Assembly (NCBI GenBank): GCA_019973155.2
Contig: BPQB01000043.1
Span: 124,001 to 188,000, forward strand
DNA length: 64,000 bases
Source of the DNA: Phanerochaete sordida
Taxonomy: Eukaryota > Basidiomycota > Agaricomycetes > Polyporales > Phanerochaetaceae
Direction: 5' to 3'
Both the position numbers and the translations under genes were made by a program. Shown piece by piece: positions 10,773 through 22,941 of the stretch. The notes under the pieces were generated by a model. It was not told where the DNA came from. It saw only the letters and a program-made list of their open reading frames with translations, and did not search any database. The first letter of the stretch is position 1; each line of letters opens with the position of its first letter.

Positions 10773-13112
10773 GATTCCTACAGCGCAGATTAAACGTTAG
10801 ATTCGTCTACACGCTGTGCAGTACCTTCCCACCTGTGCTTTACGTAGTACCAGCAAGTATGATAGGCTGAGTATCGACGTCTACTCGACGTCCTTTTGAG
10901 CTGCTGGAACCGCAGCGTCGCGGGCCGCTTTGTCAGGTTGTGGTAGTGGATGTTACTGCGCTGAAGTATGGTTTCCGTACTAACGCTCGGATGTCGGTGC
11001 GTCATCAATGCATCACGTCCATAGACGCCAGAAGGGTCCAGCGCGTTTTCGTGCAGACGATCCAGACCAAGGGCTGCCGCGGCGAGAGATATGGTCGCGG
11101 CGCGTCCTTTTCAACTAGTCTGCACGAGGCATAGAGTCCCGACCAAGGCCGGAATGCCTCTGCTGCAGCACCGCGGAGCCACGCCTCAGCTCAAGACCCT
11201 GTATGTGGCCCTTTGCATGCGGCTATCCTGCGGAGCACCGTCTTTAATGGTGTTCGAGATTGGGGTGATCGTGTAGGAGATATACGGAACAACGAGAGTT
11301 GCATTCGACCATAGCATTACGTCCACTCATCAAGGTTCATACTCTCGTTGTGGAGATGCCAAAAGTTGGGCATTCGTGTTAGCAATCTCCGGACGGCCTG
11401 CGCTGTGCGCGCATCCCTACGCAGAGGTTAGCGGCTAGTAAGGGCCCGATGAGCGCGGGAGACGCACCATGACGCAAGGGTCGAAAGGTAGCTCTCCTTG
11501 CTGGGGACGCTCAGCCCGGCTTTGCAAATCCTAGGCGCGCCAGTGCGTTCAACGACCACACAATGACCGAGCACAAGCCGAACCTGCCAGTCGTGTGCAA
11601 GATAGCAGGGATAGAAGGCTATGTAGGCCGCTCATATAACCACCAAGCCGAGCGCCGCGCGATAAGCTTACATATATGTGCCTGCGCCGCTGGGAACCTG
11701 AACTTAGCGTTAGCTGCGTGCAGGGCTGGGTGGGGAGCTCGCTGGCCACTTAAACGTGGCGTTGCATCTCCGCCAGAGGGGTAAGCTGCTGGGATATGAC
11801 AATGACTGACGTGAGTCGTCTTTCCCACTACCCGCACATGTCAGCCAGCGTTTCCTTGGTGATCAAATTGGAAGCAAGTACTCGCCCATCGAAGCCAGTA
11901 CTGTCTCATCCACGCCACCGCCGTCAGCGGCAGCTCCCGGCCCAAGCTGTAGCGCACGAAAGCCCGGTCGTCGCTCCTACCCTGAACGAAGCTAGAGGGG
12001 GAAATACAAATACAGAAGCGAGCTCGCTGCATCGTCATGCATATCGTAAGAATGAAAGAGATAAGAAGACTGCGTGCTTTGAGTACCGGTACCTGAGAGT
12101 AGAGGAAACGGTCTCGTTAAGCGACTGCCCTCCTAATCGCAAGAGAATGCAGTCGATCCCACCAAAGACAAGCACAATAGAGCACGATGCGCGACGGCAA
12201 TAGAGTCTGTTCTTCCTGTGGTGCATGATGCTCACTTGAATATTTCATGTTCGAGAGCAATCGCGAGCATATGTGCGTGGAACAGCGCCCTTGCATTCCG
12301 AAACTCGCCGTCAAACGCGAAGGACACTTGACGAGAGACGAACGTTGGTGCGAGCCCATGTTAACCGGAACAATGGCCTGCTACGTCGCGTGCTGCACCG
12401 CGTAAACGACTCTCGATGGTGCGTCCGTTCACGAACGCTGCCGCCTTGATTTTGGCACCTGTCAAATGCTGAAGATTTACGGAAAATGCGCACATTACTA
12501 GAAGTGCTCACCATGATCCACAAATAAAGGAGGCCACTTATAACAACCACTCACAGCGCACATGTACCCGTGGGTCTATCAACGCAGAACTGCCGCGAGC
12601 AGCCCCAGCACATTGGAGAACGCCAATCCCAGGGACCATGGAAGCCCCACTAGATGCCTCAGCAGCAGCTGCGCCTTCAAGATAAGCACCCATGCTGACT
12701 GAGGCAGGGACCAGCGTTATGTGGATGTCTAGCACGAAATCTTCCCGGTCCGATTGAATGGTGTCCTAGGGTCTCCTCGTGAGCTTTGGACAGCTCGTGC
12801 GTGCACGCCAGACGAGAGGACTGTAAGAAGATATGCACGTCTAAGCCTGTTCGTGAAAACGCGGAAGAGCAGCTCGACGCAGATGGTGGTCGTGGTGGAG
12901 GACCGGGACAGCGCGGCGGCAAGACGCGTCGGAGAAGACACGGTCGTGACTGGCGCCCGGTGACCGAATGGCCGTCGTGTCACTTTGCATGATGATTCCC
13001 ACTCGGTCGTACCAGGATTTGCGGATATCTCAGCAGGCAACCCAGGACACCGTCCGAGACGCGAGTATATAACGCAGCCCAGAACACGCCCAGACGGCAC
13101 GACACGACGCAG
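10773..13112. other. 2.3-kb intergenic region, no confident gene
   Basis: Divergent promoter region for the epoxide hydrolase and PPCS plus about 2 kb with nothing recognisable. A minus-strand frame at 12538-12735 ends in a small-residue-rich stretch and could be a decayed exon, but has no matching partner exon. An 11-base inverted repeat lies at 11289-11299 and 11341-11351. Confidence 0.45.
13066..13072 (+). promoter_or_regulatory. TATA box of PPCS gene
   Basis: TATATAA 41 bases upstream of the PPCS ATG. The spacing implies a very short leader. Confidence 0.45.
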
Positions 13113-14418
13113 ATGGCGAGCGACGAGGACCAGGCCGCTTCCTTCTCCGCCGAGCAGTACTTCGCGACCCAGCCTCCGCCGCCGTCCCTCGAGGCGGACA
13201 TTGTACGCGTGCAGGAGTTCGTGCTCAGGCAGCGGGCAGCGAAGCGCAAGGTTGTGCTGGTTACGGTACGTCTCAGCACCATGACAGAGGGCCATGTGAG
13301 ATTGACCGTTTCGCGGTAGAGCGGAGGAACGACCGTTCCTCTGGAGCTCAATGTGTGAGCATCGTCCCAAGAAGCAACCTGAGGCCGCGCTCACAGTGCA
13401 TTGATAGTGTGCGATTCTTGGACAACTTCAGTGCCGGTACGCCAGGTCTCTACTTGTGCGCACGTCGTTCTAAAGCTTTCCGTAGGTACGCGAGGCGCAA
13501 CCTCCGCGGAGTACTTCCTGAAGGCCGGCTACGCGGTCATTTTCATGCACCGCCAGTTCAGCCTACAACCCTTCAGTCGGCACTACTCGCACTCCACGCA
13601 TCCGTTCCTTGATTTCCTCGACGTCGACGCGGAGTACATCGAAGTCAAGTCTGCGGAACGGCCTCAGCTTATTGAGGTGCTGAAAGCATACAAGCAGGTG
13701 CAGAAGGCGGGCACATTGCACTCGTTAACCTTCGTAACCGTCAATGACTACCTCTGGCTTCTCCGCGCTATCAGCAAAGAGCTGTACCCCCTTGGCAGAA
13801 ATGCGATGTTCTATCTCGCCGCAGCCGTCAGCGACTTTTTCCTGCCTCGGCAGAAGATGGTGCGTTTCTCTCAATCTTCCGTTGACGTTCCTGGCGATCC
13901 CGCCTATCTACGCGACCCCAGCTGACGAGCAGACCATTCATCCTCAATAGAGCGAACACAAGATCCAATCGGGCAAGGGAAGCCTGCATATCGAGATGGA
14001 CCAGGTGCCCAAGATCCTGAAACCGCTCGTAGAAGAGTGGACGAGGGAGGGGTACATTGTGTCATTCAAGGTAGATCTGATATTTGCCGCAATTCGCGAA
14101 CCGGGGTAGCTCATCCATGTGCAGCTGGAAACAGACAACGCGCTTCTCATACCCAAAGCGCGAGCAGCGCTCGCACGATACGGCCATCAGGTTGTCATCG
14201 GCAACGAGCTGCACACGCGCAAATACCAAGTCGTCTTCGTCTCTCCGGCAAACGGCAAGCCTGCGCAGGCGGAGAACGAGGAGGAGTTGGATCCGTCGAA
14301 GTTCTCCGAAACCTGGCTACGGATAGACCTTGCCGTGAACCCGGCAAAAGAGATAGAGGAGGATATTGTGGCAGAGCTCGTTCGGCGACACCAGACATGG
14401 GCAGCTGACAGTTCGTAG
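13113..14418 (+). CDS. CAB2: Phosphopantothenate-cysteine ligase (CAB2/PPCS)
   Basis: Six exons (13113-13265, 13320-13354, 13408-13436, 13486-13859, 13951-14070, 14125-14418) give 334 residues. It joins cysteine to 4'-phosphopantothenate with a nucleotide triphosphate, the second step of CoA synthesis, in the cytosol. Recognition rests on the eukaryotic PPCS signature VTSGGTTVPLE then VRFLDNFSAGTRGATSAEYFL, on YLAAAVSDFFLP, on the SFKLETD motif, and on the conserved NxLHTRKYxVV region near the C-terminus. Exons 2 and 3 are only 35 and 29 bases long, which automated callers often miss. Length matches fungal Cab2. Confidence 0.92.
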
Positions 14419-14857
14419 CTCGTCAGCAAACTAGACATTCCTAGAGGGACGTTACACCACTTGTATAATATAGGATCCGCTGCTCATGGGAACGACCATC
14501 GCCGATACTCCCGTCCTTGTCTCGTGCTTTGTTCCGCAGCTAGCTTGTGCAATTTGCACAGCCTGGAGAGTCGTACGATACGCCCAAGCGTTCCCTGTGC
14601 AGGCACTGCGCTTTTGTGGGTGGTTGTGTAGCCACCTGGGCGCCAAACGGAATAACCCTCCGGCGCAGCGAAGCCTGAGAAGTGCTCCGCCAGAGCCCGT
14701 CTCTAGACAATTCGAGGGCGTGGTTCCACATGCCGTCCAACCCGGTCTTATTCCCCTCCCACCAGTGCCACCACCATACCCACCTTCCTGCTTTCCATGC
14801 CGGCCCTCCTACACGCCTCCCTCTAGCCTAGACAACACGCTCGAGCAGCTACACACC
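14419..14857. other. Intergenic, promoter of the membrane hydrolase
   Basis: 440 bases between PPCS and the next start. The frame of the hydrolase stays open upstream to about 14486, but the upstream residues are Cys/Pro-rich and unlike the family, so I treat this as leader and promoter. Confidence 0.5.
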
Positions 14858-16665
14858 ATGACCAAGAAGGAATCCACGAAAGAGACGATGTCTCCGCACC
14901 TAGAGGAGATGCCCTACGCGAAAGAGCCCCTTAAGACAGCGTACGTCGTGCAGCGGCTCCTCACGACGCTGCTGCTCGTGCCCTGGTGGGCCATGTACTA
15001 CTCCATCCACCCGCGCTCCAAGCCGCGCGAGAGCTGGAGCATCAAGCAGGTCATCTCCGTCAAGTTCACGAGGCGAGTCTACCGGGTCACCGAGCTCGCG
15101 GGTGTCACCTGGGGCACGCGAGATCCCGAGAAGGAGTGCAAAAGCCGCAAGCTCAAGGAAACGAGATTCGAGTGGGCTGAGCCGTTGCCTGAGGCATTCC
15201 GCTCGGGCGTCCTCGTAGATGAAGAGGTGCCTTTCAAGCGTGTAGGCACGTTTGTTTGGCCGAAGAAGCAACCCGAAGGTACGTCCCCTTCCTCCCAGTC
15301 AGAAGCGAGTGCTAACAATTCTTCTTGGGATGCACAGAGCCTAAGCCGATTGCCGACATAGAGGCTAGTCCGAAGAAACCCGTTATCGGGATATTCATGC
15401 ATGGCGGAGGCTATTGCCACATGTCTGCCCACGAGAAATGCAGCACTTCGAAGATACCCAGACGACTAATAAAGGTAAGCACACTTTTCGAGAATCACTA
15501 CGGACGTTAGTGACACCCGACGTGCAGGACAAAGCCTTCGACGAAATATATGGTGTGTAATTACGAGTGCCTCGCGCTGTATTGCCACTAATGCTAGGTT
15601 CAGCTGTTGAATATCGACTATTACAGCACGCTCCCTTCCCCGCAGCGGTGCAGGATGCCGCTGCAGTCTACACTCATATCCTACGCAAATACGGCTGCTG
15701 TCCAGACTTCGACGAACCCCCATCTCAGCGCAAACCGGTACTTGGTCGAGGCAATCGTAGCCGGTTACACCCCAACGATGCCTATAGCAGTATGAGCGAC
15801 CTACTCGGCACTCCAAGTACAACCTACACCTGTTTCAAGAAGTCGGTCAAGATTGTGCTCATTGGCGATAGTGCTGGAGGCAACCTGGTACTAGCTCTCG
15901 CGCGATGGATAAGAGACGAGGCGCTATTACCCGCACCTGATGGCCTTCTGCTCCTCTCTCCCTCATGTGACCCATGTAAGAACATTTTATTCCTGCCAAG
16001 TCTATTACATGATCTGACCGAACCTTGCTTATGCAGCACACGCCTTCCCCGATACCCCTTCATGCTATGTTCCACGACCACACGAGTCGACAGACTACCT
16101 TGTCGATACGCCCGAGCCCCGCGCGCTGCTGCAGCGCACATTCCTTGGGCACCACCCCATCGAGATGATGCACAGCCCATACGTGAGCCCGGCCTCACAC
16201 CGCGTGCTACGCGCCTTCTACGGCGAGGTCTTCGCCGCGAGCGTGCAGGAGCTCACGATCGAGGCGCTGAACCAAGACTTCATGGACAAGCTCCGTCACA
16301 TCGCGAGCGTGCCCCCGAGCCCCGACCCAGGGCACGTCCCGAACCCCGGCCTGTCGACGCCCATGACGCCCGGCACGGACATCAGCCCGACGTCGCTCGC
16401 GCACCCCGTGCTCGCGAGCCCGCGCGGGCTGAGCCTCTTCAGCGACTTCCCGCCGACGTGCGTCGTGCTCGGGGACGCGGAGCGCCTGGAGCGCGAGGTC
16501 ATGAAGCTCATCGGCGCGATGGAGAGCGACAACATGCGGGTGCGCACGATCCGCGTGCGCGACGCGCCGCACGATGTGCTCATGATGGGCTGGTGGGACG
16601 AGAAGGTGCGCGACGAGACGTGGGCCAGCGTCGAGAGCTGGATCGCGGAGCTGGCAGCTCAATGA
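14858..16665 (+). CDS. Membrane-anchored alpha/beta hydrolase (HSL/arylacetamide-deacetylase type)
   Basis: Five exons (14858-15278, 15338-15474, 15528-15552, 15598-15975, 16037-16665) give 529 residues. A hydrophobic segment around residues 28-50 is a likely membrane anchor. The oxyanion motif HGGGY sits at 162-166 and the nucleophile Ser286 in GDSAGG; a probable acid Asp (VVLGDAERL) and base His (DAPHDVLMM) are near the C-terminus. The family hydrolyses ester or lipid acyl bonds. Residues about 242-275, between YGCCPDF and the GDSAGG strand, are unlike relatives and are bounded by GT and AG, so an in-frame intron there is possible. A 25-base exon 3 is inferred from phase. The substrate cannot be predicted. 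Confidence 0.82.
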
Positions 16666-17065
16666 CAGACGATGTACTCTCTTATAATATCTTACCTACG
16701 TAATCATTTTTGTATATCCTGTATGTATGCTAGCGTGTGTTTTTATGGAATTTTAGAGGGTACTGCATAGGCATGGTATTCTACACGATACAAGAACCAT
16801 TAGTCAAACATACTCTGCGAAGTGTTAGCGTGCTCGAAGGCCGAAAGGTGTACGGGGTTGTAGACATGTGTGCGATTCGGAAGGAAGGATGGGGGTATGA
16901 ATAAATAAAAGTCCGCGAAGACCCAGAAGAACAAGTGTCCATGCGGGTATATTACACGCAAAACCACGAATGAGAAGTTAAAGATATATCTGTTGCGAAC
17001 TGTCAGTCATCTCGAGGAAGCGATGCATTGTATGGGACCACCAACCTAAAAAGCAACAGCACCTG
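16666..17065. other. Convergent 3' region
   Basis: 400 bases, AT-richer than surroundings, between two converging genes. It includes AATAAA-like signals (for example near 16901) that suit polyadenylation. No gene. Confidence 0.5.
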
Positions 17066-18459
17066 TTACCGTCCCAGTACCCACGACATGCTGCACAGCA
17101 CCACCAGGAACCCAATCACCGGCACCTGCGCCCGCCCGGCAGCACTCACCGCGCCCATGACCTGCGCCCAGCCCGTGCCGCACGCGTCGTTCGCGATGCG
17201 CGCAGCAGGGTCGTACACCGCGTTGAGCGCGGACAGGTTCTGCCACTGCGAGTACAGGCTCATATCGCTGTTGAGGCACGGCGAGCAGCTCGGCGCGGTC
17301 GTGTTCGGGAGCGCGATGCCGAAGGGCAGCGTGTAGAAGTAGAGGTCGTCGGACTTGCTGTGTGCGGCCTCGACGTAGCAGTACGCGTTCGTCGTCTGGT
17401 CTGGCATGCACGCCAGGTAGCGCATCAGCGTGTACGCGAGTAGGCCTGTGCGATGTTAGTCCGACGCGCGATGCATTGATGCACAACGCGGACGCACCGT
17501 CTCGCGTCTGTGTGACGATGGCGTTGTCCGCTTTGATATCTGTGGCGCATACATCCTGCATCGAGTCGGCGAACCAGGCCATGTTCGCGTTGCACTGGTC
17601 AAAACTGGTGTCGGTGTTACACGTGCCCCAGATGAGGTCGTTCAGCGTCGTGATGTTCGACTGAGCCTGCTTGGAAAACGGAGCACACGAGTTAGATACG
17701 ATCTTCCACAGACAGGCCGCAGCCACTACTGGAAATATAGCGAACCTCGTTGAATGCGGTCGACTGGACCGACAGAAGCGAGAACGGCCGGCACGAGCGG
17801 AAGGCAGTCGACTGCGTCATGTTCGTGAAGAAATCTAGACATTGCTGTGTGGAGAAATTTCGCGAGAATGTCGAGTCGAGCGGCTGCGGGAACGGGGTGG
17901 GCAGCACTGGTGGCGTCGACGGGATCGTAGGCAGCGCCTGGTCGCCGATGTCGCCGACGGTCGGTGTTGGCGCTACTGATATTATCAGAGCCGAGCTGGT
18001 CGCGGGCGGCGCGGACGCGACGGTCTCTGACCCGCTGTCTTGCGGCATCGGCTCAGGACTCGCATGCCGTTTGTGCGGCCGCCAGTCTGACAGGGACGAC
18101 GCCCATGTCTCCCAGCTCATAGGGTCGCGGCCGGCGGAAAATGCGTCCAGGACAGCTGGGTGAGACACGTACCGCGTCGAGGCGGTGATGAGGACAAGAA
18201 CAAGCGGGATGAGGAGGATGGTCCACCGCGTGCGGCGACCCGTCCGCTGTTTTGCAGCCTCGGAAGATGCGAATTGATCCACAGCGTTCCGTGTGCTGTT
18301 CCTTGCTTCCGAGGATGGAGCCGATGTGCATCGCAGAGGGAATGCCTGCGGCACGACCAAGAACTGACCGCTCTCGGAGTCCTCTGATTCGCTCGGCACA
18401 GGTGAATCGTCGTGCAAGGGCTGCGGCGGCGGTGCAGGTGATGGAGGTGGAGTGAACAT
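17066..18459 (-). CDS. DUF7729-like membrane protein
   Basis: Three exons (18459-17746, 17666-17498, 17445-17066) give 420 residues. An N-terminal Pro/Ser-rich cytosolic stretch is followed by a basic RRTRWT and a membrane helix at about 78-97 (ILLIPLVLVLITAS). The external part starts with a Ser/Pro/Thr linker. A Cys-containing domain then opens with STQQCLDFFTNMTQSTAFRS and CRPFSLLSVQSTAFNE, a pattern I associate with DUF7729 of fungi. It carries about ten Cys and several N-glycosylation sequons. A hydrophobic C-terminal end (VIGFLVVLCSMSWVLG) may be a second anchor or GPI signal. Function unknown; probably a cell-surface or secretory-pathway protein. Confidence 0.72.
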
Positions 18460-20101
18460 GTTGGCGGTAGGGTAGCTCGGGGCGTCAGGAAGACTTCGTA
18501 GCGATCTTGAAGCGAACTGGTGGATTGTCTCCAGACAGCCTGGATACTCGGCTAAGGAGGGGAGGTCGTAACGAACGTGGGGGAAAGGAATGGATGCTCA
18601 AGCGAGCTAGACGACTGCCTGTGACCTCTGGACAATCGAGAAACCTGTGCAGAATCTCTGTGGGGGTGATCAGCATATGATGTCGACGCGTCGCTGTTGA
18701 TTTTGGGCGAGCAGAGGGTGTGAGACTGACCTCTAGCACCCGAACCAAAGGAAGGTGGGAAGGGAAAGGAGAGAAAGTGCGCTTGAGGCGGGCGTGTTGG
18801 AGGTTAAGAACACTGCCAAGGACGAGAAAACGCCAGGCCCGTTGTCAGAGATGTATCAAAACCAGACAGACCAATGATCTCTCCAGACATTCCTTCCTTT
18901 CTGGGCCGCCGCAGTCTAGGCCCTGATCCTGAAATTGCCTTTCCTGGCGATCGTGCCTGAAGTAGCGCCAATCAGGGCGTGAGGCGCCCCGGGAGGCGCG
19001 TGGCGCTGGCGGGCGGCGGGCTGATCCCCGCCTCGGAGGAGCGTTCCGTCATCTCTCTGGGCCTGTACCCGTCCCCGCCTCGCTCTCACTGCTTGCAGCC
19101 ACCCTGTTGCAGCACTCTGCTCATACTCATAGCCTGCTTCTGTTTCGCCAGCTATTTTTCGCCAGCGTCGTTCCGACGTCATGTCAAACCGCGGTGACTG
19201 ACGGGTGCTCCGTGTTCACAGGCTTTCCAACACGGCCGAGGTCACTTGCGAGCATGTCTTCCTCCCCGAGTGATGACCACTGCTATGCTGCTCGTGCAGC
19301 CGCAGCGTCCCAGCGGGGAGCACGTAGTCATCTGGGATAGCTCTCAAGCGCGGCGGGCCTCCGTACCGCCTCTCCGACCCTTCGATCGTGCCACCTGTGA
19401 CGCTCTCCGAGACTGCGCAGTCAAGCGTGCCAACTGGCGTGGGACGGCAAGTGTCGCAGGTCGCCTTCAGCCGTCCACTCCCGTCCAGTTTCTCCCAGCC
19501 CTCGGGTAATGCGCAGCTAATCCCCACCATATTTGCGTCCGCTGTGGTTCTGCCTGTGGGTGATCGTACGATCGGTTTAAGGCAAAACTAACCGGCTTTT
19601 TCGTCAGACTAATGCTGTCTAATTACCGGGGCAGGCACAGAGAGGCACTAGCATTGAATATTGACGAACTAGCAAGCAAAGATTTTTGGCGTGACGACGA
19701 GCGGCAGATATGCTAGGCTGCAGTGCAGACATCTGCCTCGTCTATGCGTCGTGTGCTGGGATGGCCACGGACAGCGCAAGCAGTGACACAGTCAGCACCA
19801 AAGTCCGAGGAGACCGCTCATGAATTGGTCCCGCCTCGAGACAGCAATCGCCCCGCAGTTGCACAGCGCAGGAACCTGCCTGTTATAGCAAATCGGGAGA
19901 TGCCGATCGTCAGAAGGGTTCGAAGCGCGGTGCAACCAGACGGGGATCGCAATTGCTGCTACGCTCCACCGGCTTCTTATTCTCTTCCTCGAGGTAGCTG
20001 GTCTATCCCACACACTCTGCGCACTCCATATTTAATACGCTCGCCTCGGTCGAGTTCCACCTCGCTTTCTACTCTAGTCCCGCGTTCTCTTCACCTCAAC
20101 C
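18460..20101. other. 1.6-kb divergent intergenic region
   Basis: Promoters for the DUF7729-like gene (left) and the first DUF1769-like gene (right). No coding exon could be supported. A TATA-like stretch lies at 20029-20037, 65-73 bases before the right-hand ATG. Confidence 0.45.
20029..20037 (+). promoter_or_regulatory. TATA-like element of the DUF1769-like gene
   Basis: TATTTAATA in an otherwise GC-rich promoter, placed about 70 bases upstream of the ATG. Confidence 0.35.
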
Positions 20102-21123
20102 ATGCCCATGTTACGCTTCCTGGCTGGCCCATCACTCACGGACTTGGCGCCCCTCGAGGTCAACTCAGATGTGCCCCTGCACATCAAGTCGGCTGGTTTC
20201 GACGGGCAAGTTGCGCTCTACCTCAAGGGTATGGGCGACGAGGGACGGACACATAGTCCCTACTTCGACCACCAAGACCGCAAAGGCATCACATGGAGCA
20301 TACAAATCCAAGGTTTGTTTCCGCGTCTGCATCCCCGTCTTCCGTCCGCCTGAACGCATCTTCAGGTCGTTTCCTGCAGACCCACTCCGCAGACGATATC
20401 ATCTTTGGCAACATCTTCGACAGGCCACTGAAGCTCCCGTGGGGCTTCGGTGCGGCGCTCAAGTTTATGAAGTAGGTATCCATGCTACTCGTCGTCGTGA
20501 GGCAGCGGCTAACCCTGCCCACAGATATGTGGACCCCACCCTGTCAGAAGACCTCGCGTCTAAGTCGCGGCCGTGGGCGATGTCCCCGTTTATCGCCACG
20601 ATGCCACACATACACCACACACGTTTGGAACATGGCGACGAGCCGCCAGAGTTCCCTGCGCCGTTTGAGCCCATTACGGAAAATATGACGCGTATCCGGA
20701 CGCGGACACCCACTGCACGGCGGCACGAGACGCTTCCGCCGCGACACCGGAAGCAGCGGAAAGCGCACTTCAAGAGCGTCGAGAAGCGTCGCGACGTTGT
20801 CTTTGGCCCCAACGTACGTTGCCGACGTTCCCGCCCATGTGGGTCACCATAGACTAACGACCGCTTAGGATCTCATCACGGCAGACTTCTGCCACCACTA
20901 TCTGGACTTTGGACCAAACAGCATCATCCTACGCCTACCCTGTGGTCTGTCGATAGACCTGCTCAAGTACTGGGACGGTCAGCCTGTGCGCTTCGTCTGC
21001 TGCGAGCGGGCGAAGGGCAAGGGCGCGGACAAGGCCCCTTGGGGGAAGGTGCTATTCTGCATTGCCATGGAGAAGGTAGAGGCTGTGGACATGGAGAAGG
21101 CTACCGTGGAATATCGCGAGTGA
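20102..21123 (+). CDS. DUF1769-like protein, paralog A
   Basis: Four exons (20102-20312, 20366-20471, 20525-20813, 20869-21123) give 286 residues. The protein matches a fungal family I know as DUF1769: it opens LRFLAGPSLTDL, carries GITWSIQIQGRFLQTHSADD and NIFDRPLKLPWG, then a less conserved basic linker. It ends with ITADFC, LLKYWDGQPVRFVCCERA and a CIAMEKV strand. No signal peptide or membrane segment, so probably cytosolic or nuclear. The function of the family is not established. Its linker (about 150-200) is far more Arg-rich than in paralog B. It sits head-to-tail, 366 bases upstream of paralog B. Confidence 0.85.
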
Positions 21124-21489
21124 TTGTAGGGCCGACACGGCAACCACGCTTCTAGCTATTGTGGCCATCATTGTTCGTGCATTTTACACCGTGCGCTCAT
21201 TTATCATTGCCATCGTCATGGGTCGGGCTGTTAGACTTGTACATTCATGGCTTGTATTCACTGTATTGGACATTGTTTAATTGTAATTGTACCAGTGTAC
21301 TTCCACGCCGCACATATGGCCGATGTTGTAGTCAGCCACCGGTCTCGTGGCGCAGGCGTCTCTCGACGCGTGTGCCAACGACCGCTCAGCTTGTTGACGT
21401 CAGGCCTTTCCCTGGAGTCTCTGAAAGTCAATTCTCGCGTCCACCATGGCCGACGCAATCCTATTTGTTCGACCGCCATCACGACCACC
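21124..21489. other. Spacer between tandem paralogs
   Basis: 366 bases holding the 3' end of paralog A and the promoter of paralog B. The stretch at 21170-21300 is T-rich. No gene. Confidence 0.5.
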
Positions 21490-22538
21490 ATGCCTCGTTT
21501 GCGATTCTCTGTCGGCTCGTCATTCAAAGACCTGAAGCCTGTGGCCGCCGACACAGGCGAATCGGTTCACATCTCCACCGACGCGTTTGAAGGCGACATC
21601 GCGCTGTACATCAAGAACTTTGCAGACCCGGACGGGCACGTCCAGGACAGTGCGTACTTCAAGGAGCGCCCCGAGGTGACGTGGAGTGTCCAGGTGCAAG
21701 GTGCGTATGCAGATGCCCGTCGCCGCCGAGAGCGCACTACTGACGCGCTCGCAGGACGCTTCCTGCAGGAGCACTCTGCAGACGACATACTCTTTGGCAA
21801 TGTCTTTGACAGACCTTTGACGATACCCTGGGGCTTCAGCGCCATCCTCGCTTTCATGCAGTACGCCTGAGGTCGTTCGTTTTCTCTGGACCGAGCTCAT
21901 TACTCCCCGCACAGGTACATGGACCCAACGCTTGAGCAGGACTTGCAGTCGAAGACGAAACCATGGGCCCTCTCGCCGCTCATCTCTACCATGACGTACC
22001 TCGTGCATACACGCGTGGACGAGTTGCACAAGGTCCCGCCGTTCCCGCCTCTCAAGCCGATCCAAGACGACACCAAGGAGCTTCGGCTGAAGGACGGCAC
22101 GGCGCCGGAGTACCTTGCACAAGCCAACAATCCACAGGGTCGGCGAGGATACTTCAGAGATGCAGAGCACAGGAAGGCCGTCGTCCTCGGACCCAAAGTG
22201 CGCTACCCCAGCTTTGATGTCTATTCGACGGCTTACCTTGTTCCGCTCTTCAGGACGTTATCACGACCGACTTCTGCTACGATTACCTCACCTTCAGCCC
22301 GAGCGGCGTCATGCTGCAGTTGCCGGCGGGAATGACCTTCGACATGATGCGGTACTGGGATGGCCAGCCGGTCTACTTCGTGTGCTGCGAACGCGCGCCG
22401 AAGCACAGCGAGACCGGGCAGCCATTGGGCAAGATATTTTGGTGCATCGCGATAGAAGTTCTTGAAGGCGAGGAAAGCGAGAGCGCGAAGCCGAAAGAAG
22501 AGGCGGACACTCAGAATGAGAACGACGATGTCGATTAA
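21490..22538 (+). CDS. DUF1769-like protein, paralog B
   Basis: Four exons (21490-21700, 21755-21860, 21915-22197, 22254-22538) give 294 residues. Exons 1 and 2 have exactly the same lengths (211 and 106 bases) as in paralog A and all three introns keep position and phase, so the two arose by tandem duplication. Shared blocks include RLRFSVGSSFKDL, GRFLQEHSADDILFGN, FDRPLTIPWG, DVITTDFC and RYWDGQPVYFVCCERAP. The C-terminus is longer and acidic (Glu/Asp-rich) compared with A. Function unknown. Confidence 0.86.
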
Positions 22539-22941
22539 TTGGGCGCAAGGGTCTAATAGTACTGCACTTCGTAAGTCATAGAGCACTCTTCGCACGTTAC
22601 ATACGCTGATGAACCCATAGAATGAATTTGACTATAATCAATAATAGACTCCTGTAATGGAACGTGCATGTATTGAGCAGCTGAACACGAGCGGACCGGT
22701 CTCGATTCACTAAACGTGAGTGGAGAAGCAGGCCGCCGCCCACAAGTATTTTCCGTGCAGCATCCCGCTGATCCAGAAGCTCCACTCTCGTCATACTTCA
22801 ACTAGGATGCAAGGTCAGCCTCATTGATGCTGCCTATATCCCGCTCGCTTCTACCGATGTCACCCCGAACTGCGCCCGCCCTCATATGCGACCTCTCGAC
22901 GATGAGCAGCGACCGACGCCGGGGCAGGTGTCTTGTGCAAC
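22539..22941. other. Intergenic, carboxylesterase promoter
   Basis: About 400 bases between paralog B and the carboxylesterase start. No gene seen. Confidence 0.5.

Noticed and set aside
19900..19960. GGTTCGAA string reminiscent of a tRNA B box
   Set aside because: No matching A box or foldable acceptor and anticodon stems around it.
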